From positions 1 through 64,000 of the forward strand of contig NZ_BOOB01000039.1 in assembly GCF_016863015.1 (NCBI RefSeq): a stretch of 64,000 nucleotides of DNA, in the 5' to 3' direction. Of this stretch, positions 57,298 to 64,000 are shown one piece after another. A program made the position numbers and the translations under genes. The notes under the pieces are model-generated. The model was not told the DNA's origin, searched no databases, and saw only the letters and a list, made by a program, of their open reading frames with translations. How positions within the stretch are numbered: position 1 is the first letter of the stretch; the number at the start of each line of letters is the position of its first letter. Source of the stretch: Microbispora amethystogenes (GTDB lineage Bacteria; Actinomycetota; Actinomycetes; Streptosporangiales; Streptosporangiaceae).

Positions 57298-59196
57298 ATG
57301 TCTTTCTGGGACGCGGCCGGTCGCCGCTGGCCGATCTGGGGCGGGTTGCTGATCGGCGCGCTCGCCCTCGGCCCGGCGCTCGGGCCCGGGTTCACGCTGG
57401 CCTACGACCTCGTGTTCGTGCCGGAGCCGGTGTTCGGCGCGACGGCTTTCGGGCTGTCCGGCACGCTGCCCCGCGCCGTCCCCAGCGACGCGCTGGTCGC
57501 GGCGCTCGGCCTCGTCCTGCCCGGGGCGCTGGTCCAGAAGGCCGTCCTGCTGGGGATCTTCGTGCTGGCCTGCTGCGGGATGGCGGCCCTGACCGAACGC
57601 TGGCCGCCCACGGCGAGGGTGGCCGCCGCAGTCTTCTACACCTGGAACCCCTTCGTCGCCGAACGGTTGCTGCTCGGGCACTGGGCGCTGCTGCTGGGGT
57701 ACGCGGGGCTGCCCTGGGCCGTACGCGCGGTGTCCGGCGGAGAGCGGCGGGCAGGACGGGAGGCAGGGCGGGAGGCAGGACGAGGCGCGGAGCGGTGGTC
57801 AGGGCGGGGGGCAGAGCGGCGGGCGATCGTGCTGGCGCTGCTGCCGGCGGCGGCCGGCGGCTTCATGGCGATGATCATCACGCTCGTGACCGCCGCGCCC
57901 GTCGCCGCGTACGCGCGCACCAAGGCATGTAACAGGTCGCGTGACAGAACACTGCGCGTGTTCGCGGTGTCGTGGGTGGCGCTGAGCCTGCCCTGGCTGG
58001 TGCCGAGCCTGCTGCGGCCGGGAGGGGTGCCCGGCGACCCGGCGGGCGTCGACGCGTTCGCGGCCCGCGCGGACACGCCGTTCGGGGCGCTCGGCAGCCT
58101 CCTCGTGCTGTCGGGGATCTGGAACGCCGAGGCCGTGCCACCGGGATACGACGCGATGCTTCCGCAGGTCCTGCGCCTGGCGGCGGCCGTCGTGATGCTG
58201 GCGGGCTTCGCCCTGGGGAGAGGGGCCCCGGCGCGGCCGGGTCTGGCGGTGGCGGTGGTGACGGGCTTCGCGGTGGCCGCGCTGGGCGTCACCGAGCCGG
58301 GCCGGGCGGCCCTGCGGGTGCTGGTGACGCACTGGGCGGGGTTCGCGGTGCTCCGGGACGCCCAGCAGTACGTGGCTCCGCTCGCGCTGGCGCAGGCGCT
58401 CGGCCTCGGGGCGGTCGCGGCCCGGTTACGCGGTGCGCCGGCGCGCGCGGTGGCAGGGCGTGCGGTGGCGGGGGGTGCGGTGGCAGGGGGTGCGGTAACG
58501 GCGAGTGCGGCAACAGCGAGTGCGGTGGTGGCGAGTGTGGTGGCGGCGGGGGCGCCGCTGCTGCTGCTCCCCACGCTGGCCCTGGGCGGCATGGGCAGGC
58601 TCGCGGCGGTGCCGTATCCGCAGGACTTCGACGAGGTACGCGCCCGGGTCGCGGCCGATCCCGTCCCGGGAGACGTGCTGCTGCTGCCGTGGGAGGCCTA
58701 CCGCGCCTACGACTGGAACGGGCGGCGCTCCGTGCTCGATCCGCTGCCCCGATATCTGCCCCGGCGGGTCGTCTGGAACGACGCGGTACGGGTGGGGGAC
58801 AGCGTGGGGGTCGGCGGGGGGGAGACGGTGGTCGGAGCCGAGGACCCGCGTGTCCTGGCGCTGACTCCGCTGGTGCGGTCGGGGGCTCCGCTGACCGAGG
58901 CGTTGCGGGGGGCCGGGTTCCGCTTCGTCGTGCTCGACGGCGACCAGTCGAACTGGAACGCGTTCCACCCGCGGCTCCGGGGCGCCCGGCCCGTCTACAC
59001 CGGACGGTACGCCGCGCTGTACGCCATCGACGCCCCTGCGACGACGCCTGAGCAGGCACCTGCCGGGAGTCCGCCTGCCTACGCCGTTATCCTGAGCTGG
59101 TTTGTCTCTCTTTCGTATATCTACTTTATGGTAAGAGAATCTGGTTCTAGTGTCGTCAGGCGTCGATCGTCAGGTGTCGATCAAACGGTCGAGTGA
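57298..59196 (+). CDS. Polytopic membrane protein of the glycan locus (GT-C-like)
   Basis: A 632-residue protein with about ten or more transmembrane helices in its first 440 residues (WPIWGGLLIGALALGPALGPG, LVFVPEPVFGATAFGLSG, VVMLAGFALGRGAP). A soluble C-terminal domain follows (PVPGDVLLLPWEAYRAYDWNG). This is the layout of GT-C mannosyl/arabinosyl transferases but no DxD motif is certain. It contains two minisatellites. The last about 40 codons (SWFVSLSYIYFMVRESGSSV) lie in distinctly AT-richer DNA that looks like a promoter for the next gene. It precedes the DUF2613-GT2-GT4-AftD run. Confidence 0.75.
   Translation: MSFWDAAGRRWPIWGGLLIGALALGPALGPGFTLAYDLVFVPEPVFGATAFGLSGTLPRAVPSDALVAALGLVLPGALVQKAVLLGIFVLACCGMAALTERWPPTARVAAAVFYTWNPFVAERLLLGHWALLLGYAGLPWAVRAVSGGERRAGREAGREAGRGAERWSGRGAERRAIVLALLPAAAGGFMAMIITLVTAAPVAAYARTKACNRSRDRTLRVFAVSWVALSLPWLVPSLLRPGGVPGDPAGVDAFAARADTPFGALGSLLVLSGIWNAEAVPPGYDAMLPQVLRLAAAVVMLAGFALGRGAPARPGLAVAVVTGFAVAALGVTEPGRAALRVLVTHWAGFAVLRDAQQYVAPLALAQALGLGAVAARLRGAPARAVAGRAVAGGAVAGGAVTASAATASAVVASVVAAGAPLLLLPTLALGGMGRLAAVPYPQDFDEVRARVAADPVPGDVLLLPWEAYRAYDWNGRRSVLDPLPRYLPRRVVWNDAVRVGDSVGVGGGETVVGAEDPRVLALTPLVRSGAPLTEALRGAGFRFVVLDGDQSNWNAFHPRLRGARPVYTGRYAALYAIDAPATTPEQAPAGSPPAYAVILSWFVSLSYIYFMVRESGSSVVRRRSSGVDQTVE
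57750..57785 (+). repeat. Three 12-bp in-frame units
   Basis: GGCAGGACGGGA (57750), GGCAGGGCGGGA (57762), GGCAGGACGAGG (57774) encode the Arg/Glu/Ala/Gly stretch REAGREAGRG in a loop of the membrane protein. Confidence 0.85.
58441..58545 (+). repeat. Seven 15-bp in-frame units
   Basis: Units of the type GGGGGTGCGGTGGCA run from 58441 to 58545 and encode pentapeptides ARAVA, GRAVA, GGAVA, GGAVT, ASAAT, ASAVV, ASVVA within a hydrophobic segment of the membrane protein. Confidence 0.9.
59101..59181 (+). promoter_or_regulatory. AT-rich promoter-like stretch with 14-bp direct repeat before DUF2613
   Basis: Bases 59101-59150 are far richer in A and T than their surroundings (TTTGTCTCTCTTTCGTATAT) and fall at the 3' end of the membrane-protein gene. 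CGTCAGGCGTCGAT (59154-59167) and CGTCAGGTGTCGAT (59168-59181) are direct repeats with one mismatch. Probably the promoter/operator of the DUF2613-GT2-GT4 genes; exact -35/-10 boxes are unclear. Confidence 0.45.
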
Positions 59197-59207
59197 GGAG
59201 CCCTTCC

Positions 59208-59336
59208 ATGCGCGTGCTTCTGGCGGTGGCCGTCGGCGGTCTGCTCGCCGTGGGTGCCACGGTGGGCCTGGTCAACGTGGCCGACACGTCTCCGAGCCCG
59301 GTCAACAAGCCTCTGTACAACTACGGCAGCCGCTGA
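59208..59336 (+). CDS. DUF2613-like small secreted/membrane peptide
   Basis: A 42-residue protein, MRVLLAVAVGGLLAVGATVG then LVNVADTSPSPVNKPLYNYGSR, with GAGGAG seven bases before ATG 59208. One hydrophobic N-terminal helix and a short polar tail ending in the YG(S/D)R motif I associate with DUF2613. In mycobacteria a DUF2613 gene (Rv0236A) lies beside aftD (Rv0236c), the same company as here (recalled synteny). Its role is unknown; a small partner of the glycosyltransferase is plausible. Confidence 0.7.
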   Translation: MRVLLAVAVGGLLAVGATVGLVNVADTSPSPVNKPLYNYGSR

Positions 59337-59344
59337 TCCCCGCC

Positions 59345-60190
59345 ATGCCCCCGCCGAAGGGCTCCCCCGTGCTGGAGATCGTGATCCCCGCCCGCAACGA
59401 GGAGGCGCGGATCGCCAAGGGACTGTCGGAGCTGTGCGCGAAACTCGCCGCGCTGCCGTATCCCGCGCGGATCGTGGTCGTGGACAACGCCAGCACGGAC
59501 GCCACGCCGGACGTCGTGCGGGCCCTGCCCCCGCGTACGACGCCGATCCGGCTGATCCGCTGTGAGACGCGCGGCAAGGGCGCGGCGGTCCGGGCCGGGC
59601 TGCTCGCCACCACCGCCCCTCTCGTCGGGTTCTGCGACGTGGACATGGCCACCGACCTCGCCGCGCTCGACACGGTGGTCCGGCTGCTCGTCGCCGGGCA
59701 GCCCGCGGTCATCGGCTCCCGCGCCGCGCCGGGCTCGGTCGTCGAGGCCCGGCACAGCCGGGTGCGCAGGCTGGGCGCCCGGGTCTTCCGCGCCCTGGCC
59801 CGCCGGGTCACCGGCCCGATCGGCGACACCCAGTGCGGGTTCAAGTTCTTCCACGGCGACCTCGCCCGCCGGGCCGCCCGGCGCCTGCGCACGACCGGGT
59901 TCGCCTTCGACGTGGAACTGCTGGCCCACGTGCACCTGCTCGGGGCCGGCGTAAGGGAGATCCCGGTGACCTGGAGGGACGTCGGCGGCTCGACGTTCTC
60001 GTGCTGGCGGCACAGCTGGGGGGTCTTCCTGCAGATCGCGGTCATCTGGGTCAGGACGCGCTCCGGCCGCCGGGCGGCCCGCCCCCGCCTCGCCCTGGCC
60101 TCCACCCGCCCGTTCGCGGAACCCCTGTCACCCGATCACACAGCCTTCGATCACACGGCCTTCGATCACACGCCGCCCGTCACCGCCTGA
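59345..60190 (+). CDS. GT2-family glycosyltransferase (dolichyl-phosphate-sugar-synthase-like)
   Basis: A 281-residue GT-A enzyme from ATG 59345. N-terminal VLEIVIPARNEEARIAKGLS and VVVDNASTDATPDVV (nucleotide-sugar site), DVDMATDLAALD (the DxD metal motif), then IGDTQCGFKFFHGDLARRAARRLRTTGFAFDVELLAHVHL and EIPVTWRDVGGSTFS. This is the polyprenyl-phosphate mannose/glucose synthase type. No transmembrane helices. The C-terminus ends in a 15-bp minisatellite encoding DHTAF repeats. It follows DUF2613 by eight bases. Confidence 0.88.
   Translation: MPPPKGSPVLEIVIPARNEEARIAKGLSELCAKLAALPYPARIVVVDNASTDATPDVVRALPPRTTPIRLIRCETRGKGAAVRAGLLATTAPLVGFCDVDMATDLAALDTVVRLLVAGQPAVIGSRAAPGSVVEARHSRVRRLGARVFRALARRVTGPIGDTQCGFKFFHGDLARRAARRLRTTGFAFDVELLAHVHLLGAGVREIPVTWRDVGGSTFSCWRHSWGVFLQIAVIWVRTRSGRRAARPRLALASTRPFAEPLSPDHTAFDHTAFDHTPPVTA
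60134..60178 (+). repeat. Three 15-bp in-frame units at the GT2 3' end
   Basis: GATCACACAGCCTTC, GATCACACGGCCTTC and GATCACACGCCGCCC at 60134, 60149 and 60164 encode DHTAF, DHTAF, DHTPP. Confidence 0.9.
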
Positions 60191-60222
60191 GCCCTGCCGG
60201 AACACCTCATGCCGACGAACAC

Positions 60223-61386
60223 GTGAACGGGACGAACGGCGTGCCGCCGCGGCTGTCCGGCCTGCGCGTCGCCCTGGTCAACTGGCGTGATCCCTGGCAC
60301 GAGCGGGCCGGGGGCGCCGAGGCGTACGCCTGGGAGATCGGCAGGCGGCTCGCGGAGTGGGGGGCGGAGCTCACGTTCATCACCGCGCGCGGCCCCGGGC
60401 AGGCGGCCGCCGAGACCGTGGAGGGAGTCAGGATCGTCCGCGGAGGCGGCACCTTCACCGTGTACGCCCGTGCCGCGGCCTGGCTGTGGCGTCACCGCCG
60501 CGAGTTCGACGTGGTGATCGACTGTCAGAACGGGATCCCGTTCTTCACCCCGCTGCTCGTGCCGCGGGAGGTGCGGGTGCTGTGCGTCGTGCACCACGTC
60601 CACGACGCGCAGTTCGGCGTGCACTTCCCGGGCTGGCTCGCCCGGCTGGGCCGGTTCCTCGAAGGCCCGGCGGCCCGCCGGGTCTACCGGCGGCACCTGT
60701 GCGTGGCGGTCTCCCCGTCCACCGTCGCGGCCATGCGGCGCAGGCTCGCGTGGACGGGGCCGATCACCGTCGTGCCCAACGGCGGGCACCCGCCTCAGCG
60801 GGCCTGCCACGAGCGGGCCGAGCGGCCCTCCCTCGTCTGCGTGGGGCGGATGGTGCCCCACAAGCGGGTGGAACTCGTGGTCGGCCTCGCCGAGACGCTG
60901 CGCGCGGAATGGCCGGGTCTCACCGTCGACCTGGTCGGCCGCGGCCCCGAACTCGGGCGCCTCACCGCCCTGGTGGCCGAGCGCGGGCTCACCCACGTCG
61001 TACGGCTGCACGGGCACGTCCCGGAGGAGGAGAAGGAGCGGCTCGTCGGCCGCGCCTGGGCGCATCTGTCCGCTTCGCAGGGCGAGGGCTGGGGGCTGAG
61101 CGTGCTGGAGGCGGCGGCGCTCGGCGTGCCGACGGTCGCCTTCGACGTCGACGGCCTGCGCGACGCCGTACGCGACGGGCGTACAGGCTGGCTGGCCGGG
61201 GAGGGCGCGGCGGAGGGCCGGTCGCTCGCGAAGGTGACGTCGGAGGCGCTCACGCTGCTGTCCGACCCCGCGCGGGCGGCCGAGACCGCGCGGGAGTGCC
61301 GCGCCTGGGCAGCCGGGTTCACGTGGGACCGCAGCGCCGCGATGTTCGCCGAGCTCCTGCCGGACGCACCCCGGAAGGGCCGATGA
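60223..61386 (+). CDS. GT4-family glycosyltransferase
   Basis: A 387-residue GT-B enzyme. GTG 60223 is the first plausible in-frame start after the GT2 stop; GTG 60241 is an alternative. N-terminal LRVALVNWRDPWHERAGGAEAYAWEIGRRL, then the retaining GT4 domain LVCVGRMVPHKRVELVVGLAE, LVGRGPELGRL and the ExxE-type ASQGEGWGLSVLEAAALGVPTVAFDVDG. It probably adds a sugar to a lipid-linked or wall glycan. Its stop overlaps the AftD-like start (ATGA). Confidence 0.9.
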   Translation: MNGTNGVPPRLSGLRVALVNWRDPWHERAGGAEAYAWEIGRRLAEWGAELTFITARGPGQAAAETVEGVRIVRGGGTFTVYARAAAWLWRHRREFDVVIDCQNGIPFFTPLLVPREVRVLCVVHHVHDAQFGVHFPGWLARLGRFLEGPAARRVYRRHLCVAVSPSTVAAMRRRLAWTGPITVVPNGGHPPQRACHERAERPSLVCVGRMVPHKRVELVVGLAETLRAEWPGLTVDLVGRGPELGRLTALVAERGLTHVVRLHGHVPEEEKERLVGRAWAHLSASQGEGWGLSVLEAAALGVPTVAFDVDGLRDAVRDGRTGWLAGEGAAEGRSLAKVTSEALTLLSDPARAAETARECRAWAAGFTWDRSAAMFAELLPDAPRKGR

Positions 61387-64000
61387 ACAGCCACACGAGC
61401 AGCCACACAAGCAGCCACACGAGCACTCCCTCGACCGACGCCCGGATGCGGAACCGGCTGCGTCTGCTGGCCGCCTCGCTCCTGCTCGTCGCACTCGTGT
61501 TCCGGACGAGGCCCGGTGAGCTGCTGGCCGACACGAAGATCGACCTGACGGTCACGCCCGCGGCGTACCTCGGCCGGGCGCTCGACCTGTGGGATCCGGC
61601 GCAGTTCGGCCAGTTGCAGAACCAGGTCTCCGGCTATCTCTTCCCGATGGGCCCGTTCTTCCTGTTCGGGAAGCTGCTCGGGCTCGACGGGTGGGTGGTC
61701 CAGCGGCTGTGGATGGCGCTGCTCGCCGTGACGGCCCTCGCCGGGATGAACCGGCTCGCGGCCCGGCTCGGGATCGGCACGCCGGAGACCCGTCTCGTCG
61801 CCGCGCTCGCCTTCGCGCTGGCCCCCCGCGCGGTGTCCGACCTCGGGGTGCTGTCGGCCGAGGTGCAGCCGATGGCGCTGCTGCCGTGGATCCTGCTGCC
61901 GCTGGTCACCGCCGCGCGGGGCGGCAACCGGATGGTCTGCGCGGCCCGCTCGGCGTTCGCGGTGGCGTTGTGCGGCGGGGTCAACGCGGTCGCGGTGGGC
62001 GCGGTCCTCGTCGTCCCGGTGCTGTTCGTCGCCACCCGCGACCCGGAGACCAGGCGGGTGCGGCTGCTGGCGTGGTGGCTGGCGGGGGTGGCCGCGGCGA
62101 CCCTCTGGTGGACCGTCCCGCTGCTGCTCATGGGCAGGTTCGCGTTCTCGTTCCTGCCCTACACCGAGAGCGCGGCGACGACGACCCAGGTGACCTCGCT
62201 GCCGAACATCCTGCGCGGCACCGCGGACTGGGTGACCTCGATCACGGGCGGCGTGGGTCCGACGATGCCGGTCGGCTTCGAGCTCACCCACGCGACCTGG
62301 GCGGCCGTGGCGACGTGCCTGCTGGCCGCGATCGGGCTCGCCGGCGTGCTGCGGGCCGACGTGCCGCACCGGCTGTTCCTGACGCTGACGCTGCTGGCGG
62401 GCCTGCTCGTCATGTCGGCGGGCCACCTGGGCGCGCTGGAGTCGCCGCTCGCCCCGGCGGTCCGCGAGCTGATCGACGGTCCCCTCGCGCCGCTGCGGAA
62501 CCTGCGCAAGTTCGACCCCGTGGTGCGTCTTCCGCTCGCGCTCGGCATCGCCCACGTGCTCGCCGTCGTACGGCGTCCGCGCTTCAGGGCCCGGTTCGGA
62601 GCACGGTTCCTGACGGCCGGAGTGGTGGCCGCGCTGGCGGGGGTCACGCTGCCGGCCATCCAGCTCGGGCTGGCCGGGCCGGGGACGTTCCGGGAGATCC
62701 CCGGCTACTGGCACGACGCCGCCCGATGGCTGAACGGCCGGGCCGGCGACCAGGCGGTGCTGGCCCTGCCCGGGTCCGCGTTCGGGGAGTACACCTGGGG
62801 GCGGCCGCTCGACGAACCCATGCAGCAACTCTTCACGGTGCGCTGGGCGGAACGGCAGATCGGCGCGGCCGGCTCGACCGGGCTGACCAGGGTGCTCGAC
62901 GCGGTGGACCGGCAGGTGGCCGCCGGGCGCGGGTCTCCGGGTCTGCACGAGGTGCTGGCCCGCCTCGGTGTCCGGTTCCTCCTGGTGCGCAACGACCTGG
63001 ACCGCCGCGCCATGGAGGGCACTCTTCCCGCGCGTGTGCACCAGGCGCTCGCCGACACCGAGGGCGTCGCCAGGGTCGCCTCGTTCGGCCCCGACGTCGG
63101 GTCGAGCTGGGACATGGACGACGCCGTCCTGGGCCAGGATCCGGCCTACCCCGCGCTGGAGGTGTACGAGGTCGGCGGCGCCGCCGACGTCGTCTCGCTG
63201 CTCCCGGCCGGTGACCTGCTGCGGGTGTACGGAGCTCCGGAAGGGCTGCTCGACCTGGCCGACCAGGGGCTGCTGAGCGGTCGATTCGGGGAGCGCCCCA
63301 CGGTGCTGAACGCCGACCCCGGCGACGCCCGTGAGGCCGTCGTCACCGACTCCCTCCGCCGCAGGCAGCGGCACTTCGGCACCATCCGGAGGGGTGTCTC
63401 GCCGACGCTCGCCGACGGGGAGTCGCCGCCGGGAACCGGGGTGGTGGACGACTACCTGGAGCCGGGCTGGGCGCCGTTCTCCGCAACGGCCGCCTACACC
63501 GGTATAGCGGGCGTGTCGGCCTCCTCGTCGGCCTCCGACCCCGGCACCATCGCCATGCCGCAGTCGCCCGGCTATCTGCCGTACGCCGCCCTCGACGGGA
63601 ACCCGTGGACGATGTGGCGGTCGGGCGGCACGGACGGGCCACTCGGCCAGTGGATCAGGATCGACTTCGAGCGGCCGCTGCGGCTCGCCGGGATCGGGGT
63701 GCGGTTCGTCACCGATCCCGTCCTCGGGCCGCCGCCCGTCCGGGTCGCCGTGGAGACGGCGGCCGGCCGCGTCGAGCAGGACCTCACGGATGTCGCGGAG
63801 ACCGGCGGCTCCCAGAGCCTGCGGGTCCCCGACGGGCCGTCGTCCTGGCTCCGGCTGCGTGTCCTGCGGCTGGCCGAACAGCCGGAGGACGTGTTCGGCA
63901 CGTCGGTGGGCATCGCGGAGATCACCGTTCCCGGCCTGACCACCGGCCGGACGTACCGGTCGCCGGACGTCTCGGGGCAGACCGCCGGGACGCCCACGAC
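61383..64000 (+). CDS. aftD: AftD-like alpha-(1->3)-arabinofuranosyltransferase family protein (partial)
   Basis: Open from ATG 61383 to the right edge (872 codons, no stop). The N-terminus has a Ser/His/Thr repeat, then transmembrane helices and the family's hallmark LADTKIDLTVTPAAYLGRAL then DLWDPAQFGQLQNQVSGYLF, matching DUF3367/AftD proteins. Multiple helices run to about residue 430, followed by an extracellular region (YWHDAARWLNGRAGDQAVLA) and, near 700-870, a discoidin-like carbohydrate-binding part (LDGNPWTMWRSGGTDGPLGQWIRIDF). In mycobacteria AftD branches arabinan of the cell wall; here the acceptor glycan is unknown. Overlaps GT4 by four bases. Confidence 0.85.
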   Translation, partial: MNSHTSSHTSSHTSTPSTDARMRNRLRLLAASLLLVALVFRTRPGELLADTKIDLTVTPAAYLGRALDLWDPAQFGQLQNQVSGYLFPMGPFFLFGKLLGLDGWVVQRLWMALLAVTALAGMNRLAARLGIGTPETRLVAALAFALAPRAVSDLGVLSAEVQPMALLPWILLPLVTAARGGNRMVCAARSAFAVALCGGVNAVAVGAVLVVPVLFVATRDPETRRVRLLAWWLAGVAAATLWWTVPLLLMGRFAFSFLPYTESAATTTQVTSLPNILRGTADWVTSITGGVGPTMPVGFELTHATWAAVATCLLAAIGLAGVLRADVPHRLFLTLTLLAGLLVMSAGHLGALESPLAPAVRELIDGPLAPLRNLRKFDPVVRLPLALGIAHVLAVVRRPRFRARFGARFLTAGVVAALAGVTLPAIQLGLAGPGTFREIPGYWHDAARWLNGRAGDQAVLALPGSAFGEYTWGRPLDEPMQQLFTVRWAERQIGAAGSTGLTRVLDAVDRQVAAGRGSPGLHEVLARLGVRFLLVRNDLDRRAMEGTLPARVHQALADTEGVARVASFGPDVGSSWDMDDAVLGQDPAYPALEVYEVGGAADVVSLLPAGDLLRVYGAPEGLLDLADQGLLSGRFGERPTVLNADPGDAREAVVTDSLRRRQRHFGTIRRGVSPTLADGESPPGTGVVDDYLEPGWAPFSATAAYTGIAGVSASSSASDPGTIAMPQSPGYLPYAALDGNPWTMWRSGGTDGPLGQWIRIDFERPLRLAGIGVRFVTDPVLGPPPVRVAVETAAGRVEQDLTDVAETGGSQSLRVPDGPSSWLRLRVLRLAEQPEDVFGTSVGIAEITVPGLTTGRTYRSPDVSGQTAGTPT
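61389..61424 (+). repeat. Three 12-bp in-frame units at the AftD-like start
   Basis: AGCCACACGAGC, AGCCACACAAGC, AGCCACACGAGC encode SHTS three times, directly after the start codon. Confidence 0.9.

Noticed and set aside
60795-63374. An 859-codon minus-strand frame across GT4 and the AftD-like gene
   Set aside because: Antisense to two genes with clear motifs; low-complexity Arg/Pro/Gln composition.

Overview
The window is a 64 kb piece of a high-GC actinobacterial chromosome. Support comes from dense CGTACG-type codon use, many GTG starts, GGAGG ribosome sites, an actinobacterial release factor 2, a tmRNA whose tag reads ANKKSTEVSQASLALAA, and TAnnnT promoters placed directly upstream of GTG/ATG starts (leaderless genes). 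The mix (ftsEX-smpB-ssrA, a very large NAD-glutamate dehydrogenase, AftD-like glycan genes without mycolate genes) fits the Streptosporangiales or a neighbouring order. This placement is inference.

Layout. 0-12.5 kb is accessory DNA. It holds an IS200/IS605-type end that truncates a DinB/DUF664 gene, two regulators sharing a nearly identical helix-turn-helix segment but different C-termini, and a visibly lower-GC island with Vsr, a C5-cytosine methyltransferase, an SF2/SNF2-like helicase, a ParB-like protein, a zinc-finger HNH-like protein and a divergent regulator (4.87-12.1 kb). I judge this island to be an uncharacterised restriction or anti-phage system. A broken TetR copy marks its right edge. 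12.5-28.5 kb is a patchwork of small regulated units: NUDIX plus PIMT-like methyltransferase, SRPBCC-DUF4166-TetR, several oxidoreductase/TetR pairs with visible palindromic operators, a VapBC-type toxin pair, and a two-gene unit (18.6-20.6 kb) in which a small helical protein and a membrane protein share a RHIM/PP-like amyloid-signalling motif.

27-34 kb is a membrane redox cluster: an FAD oxidoreductase, a NuoF-ferredoxin fusion, a ferric-reductase-like membrane protein, DUF1996 and DUF4142. It lies divergent to an ECF sigma factor with a very short zinc anti-sigma protein. 34-57 kb is mostly core: ArsR/EamA, tryptophan 2,3-dioxygenase, NAD-glutamate dehydrogenase, prfB, ftsE-ftsX-smpB, a penicillin-binding protein lacking all three catalytic motifs, tmRNA, a membrane NACHT NTPase, a UTRA-only regulator, an adenosine-deaminase-family enzyme, an HtrA-like lipoprotein protease and a fused acyl-CoA dehydrogenase. 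57-64 kb is a cell-envelope glycan locus (polytopic membrane protein, DUF2613 peptide, GT2, GT4, AftD-like) that runs off the right end. Several genes from 31 to 62 kb carry short in-frame tandem repeats of 9, 12 or 15 bp.

All starts, domain calls and motifs were read by eye. No database search was possible.
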